64,000 bases of DNA from CAWCHZ01 sp963795555. GTDB lineage: Bacteria > Actinomycetota > Thermoleophilia > Solirubrobacterales > Solirubrobacteraceae. The stretch is taken from the NCBI GenBank assembly GCA_963795555.1, contig CAWCHZ010000002.1:744001-808000 (forward strand). Direction: 5' to 3'. The translations under genes and the position numbers were made by a program. Positions 9,065 through 16,835 of this stretch are shown in pieces; within the stretch, counting starts at the first letter, position 1, and each line of letters starts with the position of its first letter. Under the pieces are notes generated by a model, which saw nothing but the letters and a program-made list of their open reading frames with translations, searched no databases and had not been told where the DNA came from.

Positions 9065-9334
9065 TCAGCGCTTTGATCGCCGGCGTCGCGCACGGGCCAG
9101 GAGAGCGCCGCCGACCCAGCCGAGCAGCGCGCCGATGAAGATCGCGACGATCAGCGGCGTGTGCGTCGTCGTCACCAGCCAGTTGATCTTGACCGTCTGG
9201 GAGTTGAGGACCGCGAACACGATCAGCAGCGCGACCGCGATCACCACGACCGCGACGCGCAGCCGCTCGCGGCGGCTGACCTGCCTGGCGCCGGGCTCCG
9301 GCGCCGCGGGGCTTCCGGTCGGCGAGCTGCTCAT
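9065..9334 (-). CDS. LapA-domain (DUF1049) small membrane protein
   Basis: The 89-residue protein has the two-helix LapA pattern: RLRVAVVVIAVALLIVFAVL, then NSQTVKINWLVTTTHTPLIV, then AIFIGALLGWVGGALLARAR and a basic tail. LapA-domain proteins of Gram-negatives are linked to lipopolysaccharide assembly; in actinobacteria the role is unknown. The start is ambiguous: ATG 9334 gives a short Pro/Ser-rich leader, while a GTG at 9439 would add 35 low-complexity residues. It lies directly upstream of the glycosyltransferase, suggesting cotranscription. Confidence 0.75.
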   Translation of the reverse strand: MSSSPTGSPAAPEPGARQVSRRERLRVAVVVIAVALLIVFAVLNSQTVKINWLVTTTHTPLIVAIFIGALLGWVGGALLARARRRRSKR

Positions 9335-9610
9335 CGACGGCCTGACGGTATCAGGCGCCCGGCTCGCCGGAGGCTCCGGCGCTGCCGCGGTCCTCGGGGT
9401 CGACGATGCCCGCACGGCGATCGGGGACTCGTCGAGCACGAGAGGCAGAGCGCTTGGCCGATCTGCTGCTCGGGTGCGGTGCCGGACGTGGCCTTCGTGG
9501 GCGTCGGAGACGAACCGGCGCAGGGCGGGGAGTTGCCCACCTTTGTTGAGTTGGCGACCGATGCGCCCGGCAGCTTGCCTGGCTCGAGCTGGTGACCGTC
9601 GCGCTCGCGG
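9335..9610 (-). other. Intergenic stretch without a supported gene
   Basis: Between the LapA-like start and the end of the upstream membrane-protein gene. It contains only the possible N-terminal extension of the LapA-like gene (to GTG 9439). Short open frames here are Pro/Arg/Ser-rich and look like antisense shadows. No hairpin with a T-run was noticed. Confidence 0.4.
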
Positions 9611-9991
9611 CTACGACTGTTCGCGAACGAGCATCGAGATCAGCACCGGGATCGCCACGGCCTCAGCGAGGATTGCGATCACGATCGGCAGGCGGAGCGT
9701 GGGCTCGCTGTACCCGAAGAAGCTGCCGCCGAGCGCGATCGCGATCGAGACCAGCGACCCGCTGGCCAAGCCGATCGACCCGACTGCGGCGAGCAGCCGC
9801 AGCCCCCGGTCGTTACTCAGCAGTGCGAGCGCTAGCCCGGCGCCGGCAGCCGCGTTCAGCAGGAACAAGACGCCGACGGTCGGAACCTTGCTCATGAACT
9901 CGACGTACTGTTCGAAGTGCACTCCCGCGATCACCACCACCAGCCCGGCTGCCGCCAGCGCGAGAACCAACTTGTCGCGTGCGCGGCTCAT
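9611..9991 (-). CDS. Hypothetical four-helix membrane protein
   Basis: The 126-residue product has four hydrophobic segments (about 10-28, 38-58, 66-88, 97-120) with short loops and no signal peptide or known motif. Its ATG overlaps the stop of the cupredoxin gene (ATGA at 9988-9991), so the two are translationally coupled. A role as a membrane partner of the cupredoxin is plausible but unproven. Confidence 0.7.
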   Translation of the reverse strand: MSRARDKLVLALAAAGLVVVIAGVHFEQYVEFMSKVPTVGVLFLLNAAAGAGLALALLSNDRGLRLLAAVGSIGLASGSLVSIAIALGGSFFGYSEPTLRLPIVIAILAEAVAIPVLISMLVREQS

Positions 9992-10365
9992 CAGCGAACC
10001 ACCTTGATCGTGCCGGTCATGAACGCGTGGAACTGGCAGACGTAGACGTAGGCGCCAGGCTCACGGAGGGCGAAGCGAGCCGATTGTCCGGGCTTCAGCG
10101 TTCCCGAGTCAAACGCGCCCGAGCTGGCCGTTGCGGTATGGGCGGTGCTGTCGCGATTGGTGACCGTGATCGTGGTCCCCGCTCTGACGGTGAGCGTGCC
10201 GGGGACGAACGCGTAGTTGACGATCCTTAGGTGGACGGCCCCAGCGGTGACCACCGCGCTTGACGGGCCGCCCGTGGAACCACCACGACTATCTGCTAGC
10301 GCCAACGCGACCAGGGCGACGACGACCGCCGCGCCGGCAGGAATGATGACCGATTTGATCCGCAC
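9991..10365 (-). CDS. Cupredoxin (plastocyanin/amicyanin-like) with membrane anchor
   Basis: A GTG-started 124-residue protein. One N-terminal hydrophobic segment (about 7-25) anchors or exports it, followed by a type-1 copper domain. Copper ligands are visible: His in STAHTAT, then YVYVCQFHAFM, which supplies Cys, His and Met with plastocyanin/amicyanin spacing. It should carry electrons on the outer face of the membrane. It lies in the leftward run after the MpsC-like gene, 148 bp downstream, with a (CCT)9 tract between. Confidence 0.87.
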   Translation of the reverse strand: MRIKSVIIPAGAAVVVALVALALADSRGGSTGGPSSAVVTAGAVHLRIVNYAFVPGTLTVRAGTTITVTNRDSTAHTATASSGAFDSGTLKPGQSARFALREPGAYVYVCQFHAFMTGTIKVVR

Positions 10366-10442
10366 ACCAGCTATGCGGTTCCAGCCGCGGGTTGGATCAC
10401 CGCTGAGCTTGGGGGGTCCCGCGAAATCGACGCCAACGGCTG

Positions 10443-10473
10443 CCTCCTCCTCCTCCTCCTCCTCCTCCTCCCT
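10443..10473. repeat. CCT trinucleotide microsatellite (AGG on the minus strand)
   Basis: Nine uninterrupted CCT units at 10443-10469 plus one more after a single C. On the transcribed minus strand this is an AGG repeat, an array of Shine-Dalgarno-like triplets about 78 bases upstream of the cupredoxin start and downstream of the MpsC-like stop. Confidence 0.9.
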
Positions 10474-10512
10474 TGGTGCTCGAAGTAGCTTTCTCGAACG
10501 CGGTGCTGTGCA

Positions 10513-10899
10513 TCAGGCTGCTCCGTCAGCCTCCGTCGCCGGCGGCTCGAGGAAGAAGAGCTCGCTCGCGATACCGGGATGGGTCTGGTTCGCGCTCAGG
10601 AACGCGACCACGCGTCTGCCGGTGAGCCGTTCGATTGCGGCGGTGAACTCGTCCTCGGCGCCCTCCTGGAATGCCACACGGGCGTCGATCACCTCGCGCC
10701 TGGCGTCTTGGGAGACGAGCGCCGACTCGCCGGTGGTGAGGATGTCCTCGAGCACGCAGAGGACGGTGTTGTCGTTGATGTAGGTGCTGGCCGTCGCACG
10801 GTCGTGGCCGTAGTGCTCACGGTAGAGATCGACGATCGCAGCCGAGATTGCCGAGGTCAGCTCCTCTCCGTCTAGTCGGGGTGGCTGGTTGGGGGACAT
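10513..10899 (-). CDS. MpsC-family (DUF2294) protein
   Basis: The 128-residue soluble protein contains AISAAIVDLYREHYGHDRATA, then VLCVLEDILTTGES, then VSQDARREVIDARVAFQEG, the pattern of DUF2294. This family includes MpsC of the staphylococcal MpsABC bicarbonate/sodium membrane-potential system. No MpsA or MpsB homologue is visible, so that function cannot be assumed. A GGAGG ribosome-binding site lies directly upstream of ATG 10899. Its place next to Tat and cupredoxin genes suggests an envelope or energetics role. Confidence 0.75.
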   Translation of the reverse strand: MSPNQPPRLDGEELTSAISAAIVDLYREHYGHDRATASTYINDNTVLCVLEDILTTGESALVSQDARREVIDARVAFQEGAEDEFTAAIERLTGRRVVAFLSANQTHPGIASELFFLEPPATEADGAA

Positions 10900-10991
10900 G
10901 GTGCCTCCGATCTCCCGGCTCTCTGGATGGGAGCGCGAAGGATCGGAGCAGAGCAGATTTCCTCCACGCGTAATTGGAGTGTTACACGGCT

Positions 10992-11190
10992 CATGATGGC
11001 AGCCTGACCCGGATCAGCACGGGACCGGTCAGCTGCCGGCTGCCGTCGACCGGTTCGGCGGAGACCAAGACCTGGCGCACGTGGCCGAGGCTCCCGGGCA
11101 CGCCCACGGTGCCGCTACCGCCTGCTGACCGTGAATAGCACGGCGCTTTTAGCTCCGCCTCCGCCTCGGTGGTGGATCAAGTCAAGTCCC
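10992..11190 (-). pseudogene. C-terminal fragment of an RskA-type anti-sigma factor (remnant)
   Basis: Downstream of tatC the minus strand reads GGAKSAVLFTVS and then, after a one-base frame change near 11120, GGSGTVGVPGSLGHVRQVLV followed by SAEPVDGSRQLTGPVLIRV and a stop. This matches the end of the neighbouring anti-sigma gene (VLFSVTASG...VGVP, EPAGGS) closely enough to be a second, truncated and frameshifted copy. No start or N-terminal zinc motif is present. It fills most of the 296-base gap between mpsC and tatC. Confidence 0.6.
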
Positions 11191-11195
11191 AGCTA

Positions 11196-12221
11196 CTACA
11201 CGCTTTCGCCGAGCCCCGGCCCGGCGAGCGCGGCTTCCCGGCGCTCGCGTGCCCGGGCGCGCCGCTCGGCGATCGTCGCGAGCAGCACGCCTCCTTCGAA
11301 CAGCAGGTACAGCGGCACGGTTTCGAGCAGCATCGTGATCGCGTCCCCGGGGAGCACAGCGGCGATCAGCGCGCAGGCGCCGACTGCGTAGCGGCGGTTA
11401 TGGCGCAGCTGGCGGGGGGTGATCACGCCTGCGCGGGTGATCGCCATGATCCCGACCGGTACCTGGAACAGCAGCCCCATCGCGAGGATCGTGGTGGCGG
11501 CGAACTTGTAGTACTGGCTGGCCTGCACAAGCACGTTGAACTGGGCGCTGTTGAAGTTCTGAAAGAAGTGCACGGCGGCCGGCAGCACGACGAGGTAGCC
11601 GAACACTACCCCAGCGATGAACAGACCCGGGATCGCGAGTATCAGCGGCCGCATCTGCCGGCGCTGGCGCGGATCGAACGCCGGCATCAGGAACCCGTAG
11701 GCCTGCAGCAGCAGCACCGGCAGAGAGAGGATCAGCGCGAAGATCGCCGACACCGTGACGGTCGTCGTGAACGGCTCGCCGATCCCGAGCGTCACCGGCC
11801 GGTCGCCCCGCGGCGGCGCCGACAGCGCGGCGACGTCACGGTCGAGGCCGGTGCCCACGCTGGCGAGCGCCGCCTGCGCCGCCGGGCTCTGATGCTGGCG
11901 GGCGCGCGCAGCACGCCGACGACCGCGTGCAGCTGCACGGCGACGTCGCGGGCGCTGCGCTGCACCTGATAGGTCGCGCCCAGCGGGCCGTGCCCGTCGC
12001 GCACCTGCTGCTGGGTCTGGTGCGCGAGCGGGCTGTTGATCAGGCGAAGCAGCGCGTGGTTCTGCCAGAAGCAGAACCCGAACGCGACCAGCGACCACCG
12101 CCAGCGAGACGAGCAGCCGTGTGCGCAGCTCATCGAGATGGCCGACGACGCTCAGCTGTTCGTCGTGGCTGATGCTCCGCAGCGCGCTCCGCGCCTGGAT
12201 CAGCCAGTTTCTGAGCCTCAT
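11196..12221 (-). CDS. tatC: Sec-independent translocase TatC, with two apparent compensating frameshifts
   Basis: Membrane component of the Tat pathway that binds twin-arginine signals. The N-terminus has SHDEQLSVVGHLDELRTRLL, the TatC signature. The end carries the remaining membrane helices, with VTLGIGEPFTTTVTVSAIF, FVAGVVFGY-like and ITPRQLRHNRRYAV segments. Between about 12088 and 11892 the open frame gives Arg/Pro-rich nonsense, while the neighbouring frame (about 12084 down to 11893) reads AFGFCFWQNHALLRLINSPL and LGATYQVQRSARDVAVQLH, the expected first helix and periplasmic domain. One extra base near 12088 and one missing base near 11891 explain this. The gene is either inactivated or mis-sequenced. 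Confidence 0.85.
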   Translation of the reverse strand: MRLRNWLIQARSALRSISHDEQLSVVGHLDELRTRLLVSLAVVAGRVRVLLLAEPRAASPDQQPARAPDPAAGARRARPAGRDLSGAAQRPRRRRAAARGRRRAARARQHQSPAAQAALASVGTGLDRDVAALSAPPRGDRPVTLGIGEPFTTTVTVSAIFALILSLPVLLLQAYGFLMPAFDPRQRRQMRPLILAIPGLFIAGVVFGYLVVLPAAVHFFQNFNSAQFNVLVQASQYYKFAATTILAMGLLFQVPVGIMAITRAGVITPRQLRHNRRYAVGACALIAAVLPGDAITMLLETVPLYLLFEGGVLLATIAERRARARERREAALAGPGLGESV

Positions 12222-12252
12222 CGGGTCGGCAAGCCCTAGCGGACGACTGGCC

Positions 12253-12504
12253 TTAGGCGACCGGGCGCACGTGAGAGGGGACGGCGGCGGGCTCGGCGGT
12301 CGCGACCGGGGACGCAGGCTCGGCCGGGGTGGCCGGGAGCTGCTCGACGTGCTCTGAGGTCTGGCTCTCGCCGCTGATCGACTCCTTGAAGCTGCGCATG
12401 CCCGTTCCGAGCGAACGGCCCAGCTCCGGGAGCCGCTTGGCGCCGAAGATCAAAAGCAGGATGACCAGCAGGAAGGCGATGTGAAGAGGATTGTCAAGAC
12501 CCAT
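12253..12504 (-). CDS. tatA: Twin-arginine translocase subunit TatA
   Basis: Forms the pore of the Tat system with TatC. The 83-residue protein starts MGLDNPLHIAFLLVILLLIF (one membrane helix), then GAKRLPELGRSLGTGMRSFK, the amphipathic helix of TatA/B, then an acidic Pro/Ala tail. The ATG at 12504 has a GGAG site 7-8 bases upstream. tatC follows 31 bp downstream. Three proteins with twin-arginine-like signals are encoded 1.5-4 kb away, which fits a dedicated export locus. Confidence 0.93.
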   Translation of the reverse strand: MGLDNPLHIAFLLVILLLIFGAKRLPELGRSLGTGMRSFKESISGESQTSEHVEQLPATPAEPASPVATAEPAAVPSHVRPVA

Positions 12505-12569
12505 GGGTGTGCTCCGATCGAGTTGGTGGTTGAACCTGCTACGACCGCCAGCCCGATCCGGATCACTCT

Positions 12570-13254
12570 TCACGCGAGCCGGGCGATGATCACCGGCGGG
12601 TGCGTCGGAACGAGACTGCCACCTGCCGGCTCCGGGGTGACCATAATTGCGCTGACGCCGTTGAGGTTCACAGGCACCCCCACGTCGGCCGCGCCCGAGG
12701 CCGTGACACTGAACAGCACGCGCGTCGGCGACGGCACCCGGGCGCCGCGCTTGACCCAGACCTCGTAGATCCAGCCCACCGGCGGCAGGCGGCAAATGAC
12801 TCACGATCAGCTCGGCGTGGCCGCCGGCAATGCGCAGCTGTGCGCGGCCCGGCACTCCGGTCACACTCGCCCGGATGACGCGCACGCTCGACCCGCCAGA
12901 CGAGAGCTCGACCCCGCCCGCGATCGTGAGCGCCGCAACGGTGGCCATCGCGCCGGCGAGCGCAGGACGGGGAAGACGGACCAAGCCTCGCCAGTGCCGG
13001 CGCGGCGCGGGCCGGGCCGTGGTGACCGGTTCCGAGCGGACCCGGCGCATCACGCGGCGGCGCACCGCCCTCGGAGCCCGGTGCTGAGGCACGCTCAGCG
13101 GCAGCGCGTCGACGACCGGCCGCAGCGCGGCGAGCTCGTCACGACATACGACACAGTCCTCTAGGTGGCGGCGAAACCGTTCTGCCTCTGATCGCTCGAG
13201 TGCTCCGAGCAGGTAGGCGGCGGCATCGCCGCAGCGGTCGCCGGTCCCGGACAT
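12570..13254 (-). pseudogene. Anti-sigma factor (RskA/zinc-finger ZAS type), frameshifted
   Basis: Membrane-bound inhibitor of the upstream sigma factor. The start at 13254 has AGGAG about six bases upstream. The N-terminus holds the zinc-binding motif HLEDCVVC (H-x3-C-x2-C), followed by a basic stretch and one membrane helix (PALAGAMATVAALTIAG). The frame breaks near 12774: the correct continuation GWIYEVWVKRG, VLFSVTASG and VTPEPAGGS lies one frame away and ends at 12570. A single extra base accounts for it. Without correction the frame runs on into tatA. The family call is secure; function depends on whether the shift is real. Confidence 0.8.
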
Positions 13255-13268
13255 GGAATCTCCTGTGG

Positions 13269-13859
13269 TCATAGCACGGTTCCGGCGGGATCGCCGAGCG
13301 CAACGCGAAGCTTCGCCAGCCCTAGTCGCATCCGGCCCTTGACGGTCCCCGCCGGCAGCTCGAGCATCTCGGCGACCTGGCTGTGGGTGAAGCCGCCGAA
13401 GTACGCGAGCTCGATCACCCGTCGCTGCTCGACCGGGAGCTTGGCGAGCGCGTCTCGGACCTCGTGCGCCGCCTCCACACGCGCTGCTTGCGCGTCGGTG
13501 CGCTCCGGGGATGCGATCCGCTCGGCGCTGCGCTCGTCGCAGACGTCGCGTCCCTCGCTGGCTGCGCCGTGGCGAACCACGTCGACGGCCCGGTTGTGGA
13601 CCACCCCGAGCACCCAGGAGCGAACGCTGCCGCGGGCGTGATCGTATCGGCCGCCGCTGCGCCACACCGACAGGAACGCCTCCTGGACCACGTCCTCGGC
13701 CGTCGTGCGCCGTCCGCACATCCGAAAGGCCAGCGAGAACGCCGGGCCTCCATGCCGATCGAAGATCACCTCGAAAGCGCGCGCGTCACCGTCCCTGACG
13801 AGCTGCATCAGCTCCTCGTCGGCCAGCGATCGTAGGTCGGGGTGGCGGAGGCTCAGCAT
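13269..13859 (-). CDS. ECF-family RNA polymerase sigma factor (SigK-like)
   Basis: A 196-residue group-4 sigma factor. Region 2 is DARAFEVIFDRHGGPAFSLA to AEDVVQEAFLSVWRS and VRSWVLGVVHNRAVD. Region 4 is LPVEQRRVIELAYFGGFTHS with QVAEMLELPAGTVKGRMRL, the helix-turn-helix that reads the -35 element. Its stop overlaps an in-frame ATG of the anti-sigma gene, the usual coupled pair. It likely controls the adjacent Tat/ferritin/cupredoxin genes, but no shared promoter motif was convincingly found. Confidence 0.92.
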   Translation of the reverse strand: MLSLRHPDLRSLADEELMQLVRDGDARAFEVIFDRHGGPAFSLAFRMCGRRTTAEDVVQEAFLSVWRSGGRYDHARGSVRSWVLGVVHNRAVDVVRHGAASEGRDVCDERSAERIASPERTDAQAARVEAAHEVRDALAKLPVEQRRVIELAYFGGFTHSQVAEMLELPAGTVKGRMRLGLAKLRVALGDPAGTVL

Positions 13860-13957
13860 CCTGTTTGGTCGATCAGCTTCGCGGGCGCGAAGGCGCGCCC
13901 CGTCGAGAGGACGAGGTAACTCGCGGGCCGCGCCATCACGATTCGCCGAAGCGTGGC

Positions 13958-14590
13958 TCAGGCCTTGATCAGCGGTCCTGCCGCCTTCAGCACCTGCGCC
14001 TTGGTCAGTGGCTTGTCGAACGCGCCGTCTGGCGTTATCGGCTTGTTCACGAGCAGGCTGATCGCCGCCGCGTGACGAGCCTCGACCTGGACGATCGATC
14101 CCGCCGCGGCCAGGTACGCGGGCGTCTGGAGCGACGGTCCGGCGCCGTTGTAGGCGCCTACCCCAACGTTCTCCAGCGTGTAGGCCAGCTTCAGGAAGCT
14201 CGCCTGGTTAGTCACCGGGAACACGAACGTCGGCTTCTTCGCCGGCGTGCCGCCGGCACCGCTGATCGCCTTCGTCAGCGCCGCGACGTGCTCGGCCTCC
14301 TGGTCGCCCAGGAGGGTGGCCAGCGACTTTGCCTCGCCGCTCAGACCGACCGCCTTGCCCTTGAGCTTGTAGAAGTCGGTCTCCAGGTACTCGAGCGTGA
14401 GCGCGAAATTGAGGATGTCCACATCCCTGCTCCCGGAAGCCGCCAGGGCGTTGCTCACGTACGGACCGACGGCAGTGGCGCCGTACACGGCGCCGGCGGT
14501 CATGGCGCCGCGCAGGATGAAGCTCGCCCGGCTGATGCCGTGCACCTCGACCGCAGCCAGCTCAGGGCTGGCGAGTTCGGAACTTGTCAT
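13958..14590 (-). CDS. Ferritin-like domain protein (Ferritin_2 type)
   Basis: The 210-residue product starts MTSSELASPELAAVEVHGIS with an AGAGGAA ribosome-binding site upstream of ATG 14590. A hydrophobic stretch (AMTAGAVYGATAVG) follows, then DILNFALTLEYLETDFYK, the Glu-rich first helix of the Ferritin_2 domain, then GDQEAEHVAALTKAI and VQVEARHAAAISLLVN, which supply the E/H ligands for a di-iron centre. Iron or redox chemistry at the cell surface is inferred. It ends with PLTKAQVLKAAGPLIKA, a conserved tail that helps diagnose the frameshift in its upstream paralogue. Confidence 0.83.
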   Translation of the reverse strand: MTSSELASPELAAVEVHGISRASFILRGAMTAGAVYGATAVGPYVSNALAASGSRDVDILNFALTLEYLETDFYKLKGKAVGLSGEAKSLATLLGDQEAEHVAALTKAISGAGGTPAKKPTFVFPVTNQASFLKLAYTLENVGVGAYNGAGPSLQTPAYLAAAGSIVQVEARHAAAISLLVNKPITPDGAFDKPLTKAQVLKAAGPLIKA

Positions 14591-14631
14591 TTTGGGTTGT
14601 TTCCTCTCTGGAAAGTCGATGGCAAACAGGG

Positions 14632-15355
14632 TTACGCGATGAATGGCTTGACGGCAGCCAGAACCTGCGCTCATGGTCATCGGCTTGGCGAACGCGCCGT
14701 CAGGGGTGGGGGACATCTTCAGCACCGTGTTGAGCGTCGCCGCGTGGCGGGCCTCGATCGTGTGGATCGAGAGTGCGGCCGCCAGGATCTCCTTGCTCTT
14801 GATGTTCCCTGCCTGACCCAGGTACGCGCTCGCGCCGAGGTTCTCTACCGTCGCGGCCAGCTTCGTCACCGAAGCCGCGCTGTTGAGCGGGAACTTGCCG
14901 GTCGGTTTCGCCGCCGGCGTCCCCAGGCTCATCGCCACTTTGTGGAGCGCGGTAACATGCTCGTGCTCTTCGGCGCCGAAGGTCTTCAACGTCGAGAGAT
15001 ACGGCGAGCCGCTGAACAACCCGCTCGCGATCACCTTGTCGTAGAACTGGGCCTCCAGGTACTCGAGCGTCAGCGCGTAGTTGACGATCGCGAGATCGCC
15101 GGAGCTGCTCGGCGCCGTGCTGGTAGGCGTCGAGGCCGCGCCCGTCGACGCCGGTGCGCTGGACGAGCTACTGGAAGAGCTGTTCGAGCTTCCGCCACAG
15201 GCGGCGATGAACGCCGCCAGTCCGGCCGCGGCCGCGCCGGTTCCCATCGTCTTACCGGCCATCTTCAAAAACCTCTTGCGCTCAAGATCGTCGCGCGCGA
15301 GCTCCTGGACCGCGCCGCCGGCCTGTCGTGTCTCAGTACTCGTAGATTCGTTCAC
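14632..15355 (-). pseudogene. Ferritin-like lipoprotein with Tat-type signal, frameshifted at its last residues
   Basis: GTG 15355 is preceded by GAAGGAG. The N-terminus ends with RKRFLKMAG, a twin-arginine-like motif, then a hydrophobic run and the lipobox FIAAC, then a long serine tract. The ferritin-like part has NYALTLEYLEAQFYDKVIAS, GAEEHEHVTALHKVAMSLG and IHTIEARHAATLNTVLKM. Near 14668 one base appears missing. The neighbouring frame gives the expected tail QVLAAVKPFIA and stop at 14632, whereas the actual frame runs on into the next ferritin gene and fuses the two. The domain is intact, so the protein could still be made as a fusion. Confidence 0.75.
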
Positions 15356-15459
15356 AGCGTCTCCTTCGTCTGCCCGGATGCTTACTACCCGGGTTACCAT
15401 CATCTGTACGAAGCGGGCGGGCTCATGGATCAACTTCTCAAGCCAGCTGGTCCTCGGCA

Positions 15460-15770
15460 CGATTCTCAGGAACGCGGAGAACCAGCCGCAGCCGATCTAC
15501 GGCTCGCTCGTCTCCGCCGCACACCTGGTGGCACCTTCCACGTCGAGTGCACCATCGCAATCGTCGTCGTCCAGCTCGCACTCGCCTGCGAACTGGTCTG
15601 CCGATGCTCGGTCAAGCCCGCGCTGGCCATTTCGATCGCCCGGGCACTGGGCGTCTGGTGGCTGGGGGAGGGCTTCGGCGGGATCCTCGCTGGAAAGGCC
15701 AAGCTGCTGCTCGGGGCGCCCGGGGGCGGCGCTGCTCTACGCTCGACGAGGAGCTCGACTAGGTGATCCA
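15460..15770 (+). pseudogene. Possible degraded membrane-protein gene
   Basis: Within the 481-base gap between divergent ferritin-like genes, one plus frame reads ECTIAIVVVQLALACELVC and later LGVWWLGEGFGGILAGKA, and the next frame reads GAALLYA. The G-E-G-x-G-G-I motif after a hydrophobic helix recalls a small DUF membrane family common in these bacteria. Frame changes and the absence of a start argue for a remnant. The rest of the gap (15771-15836) holds the leader of the next gene. Confidence 0.3.
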
Positions 15771-15836
15771 GATCCGGCGCAAATCCGTATCAGCCGGTTA
15801 GTAGCACCGCACACCCACTTCACAGGAGACAGTCTC

Positions 15837-16580
15837 GTGTCAGAACACATAACGGACGCATACGCATCCATCGACCGCGCCTTTGGGCACGAGCCCGCGT
15901 CGACGCGCCGCAAGTTCGTCGCGGGTGCGGCGGGTGCGCTCGGCGGACTCGGGCTGCTCTCGCTGCCGGCGAGCGCAATGGCCGCAAACGACGCCCAGAC
16001 GATCCTCAACATCGCGGCCACCGCCGAGGTGCTCGCAACGATTGTCAATACCGAAGGCGCACAAAGGGTGCACTTCTCAGACCCGGTGACCAAGCGCAAC
16101 GTGCTTGACGCCGCCTACCAGGAGCTCGACCACTACAACGTGCTCACCAAGGCCCTCGGCGCGAAACCCGCCACGAAGAAGATCTGGATCCCACACGCGC
16201 TGTTCGCCAATCAGCACAACCTGCTGAGCGGGCTCGTGTTCGGAGACGGCGTGTTCGTGAACGCCTACCAGATCGGCGTCACCGCGTTCGGCAACGCCGG
16301 CAAGGGCCAGTACGCGCGCTACGCCGCCGAAATCATGGGCATCGAGTCCGTGCACCGGGCACTAGCGCTCCAGTCCCTCGGCAAGCCCGGCAATGACCAG
16401 GCATTCGCCTCGGGCTCAACGAAGTACTTCACCGAGATTGAACACGCCGTCGCCCTGCTACAGAGCGCTGGCTTCGGGTTCGGTGCCAAGGGCAAGGGCC
16501 CCGGCAAGTTCTATGAGTTCGACCAAGTCAAGAGGCACACCCAGCACCGCCCAGAGGTACACCAGCTCTCCCCACACTGA
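15837..16580 (+). CDS. Ferritin-like domain protein with twin-arginine signal
   Basis: GTG 15837 is preceded by CAGGAGA. Residues about 22-50 form a Tat signal: STRRKFVAGAAGALGGLGLL and a cleavage region ending ASAMA. The mature part has NIAATAEVLATIVNTEG, YQELDHYNVLTKALG and EIMGIESVHRALALQSLG, giving Glu/His residues in helices as in Ferritin_2 proteins. It should be exported folded by the neighbouring Tat system. The last ~15 residues (VKRHTQHRPEV...) are less typical than the rest and may reflect a small 3' frame change. Confidence 0.82.
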   Translation: MSEHITDAYASIDRAFGHEPASTRRKFVAGAAGALGGLGLLSLPASAMAANDAQTILNIAATAEVLATIVNTEGAQRVHFSDPVTKRNVLDAAYQELDHYNVLTKALGAKPATKKIWIPHALFANQHNLLSGLVFGDGVFVNAYQIGVTAFGNAGKGQYARYAAEIMGIESVHRALALQSLGKPGNDQAFASGSTKYFTEIEHAVALLQSAGFGFGAKGKGPGKFYEFDQVKRHTQHRPEVHQLSPH

Positions 16581-16639
16581 CCGATCGCGCGAGCCCTGCT
16601 CAGTACAACCAACTCCCCTCCGTCCCGTGAACCGTCCTG

Positions 16640-16835
16640 GGTTGCCTGGACGGAGGGAGGGCCGCGCGGTCGGCCCATGCGGCGCTTGGTGCGCTGGTAG
16701 CACTCCTTGAACAGCGGGTGGGGGAAGCGCCGATCGCCGCTTCCATCAGCCCCCAGCGTAAGTATCTGGGTTCGGTCTGGGACAGCGGGCCGCGACGGTC
16801 CACCTCGCCGGACTGGCCACTTCTCGATCTCGCCA
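16640..16835 (-). mobile_element. IS110-family transposase C-terminal remnant
   Basis: The minus strand reads SGQSGEVDRRGPLSQTEPRY then LRWGLMEAA. In another frame it continues HPLFKECYQRTKRRMGRPRG. Together these are the conserved C-terminal (transposase_20) region of IS110/IS1111 transposases, broken by a frameshift and lacking the catalytic N-terminus. Nothing recognisable remains downstream of 16640. No terminal repeats were seen, as expected for this family. Confidence 0.65.

Noticed and set aside
10443..10473. CCT array considered as a CRISPR or regulatory RNA element
   Set aside because: The units are three bases with no spacers; it is a simple microsatellite.
13865..15766. A 633-codon plus-strand frame opposite the ferritin-like genes
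   Set aside because: Mostly antisense composition; only its last ~60 codons look like a membrane fragment, reported separately.
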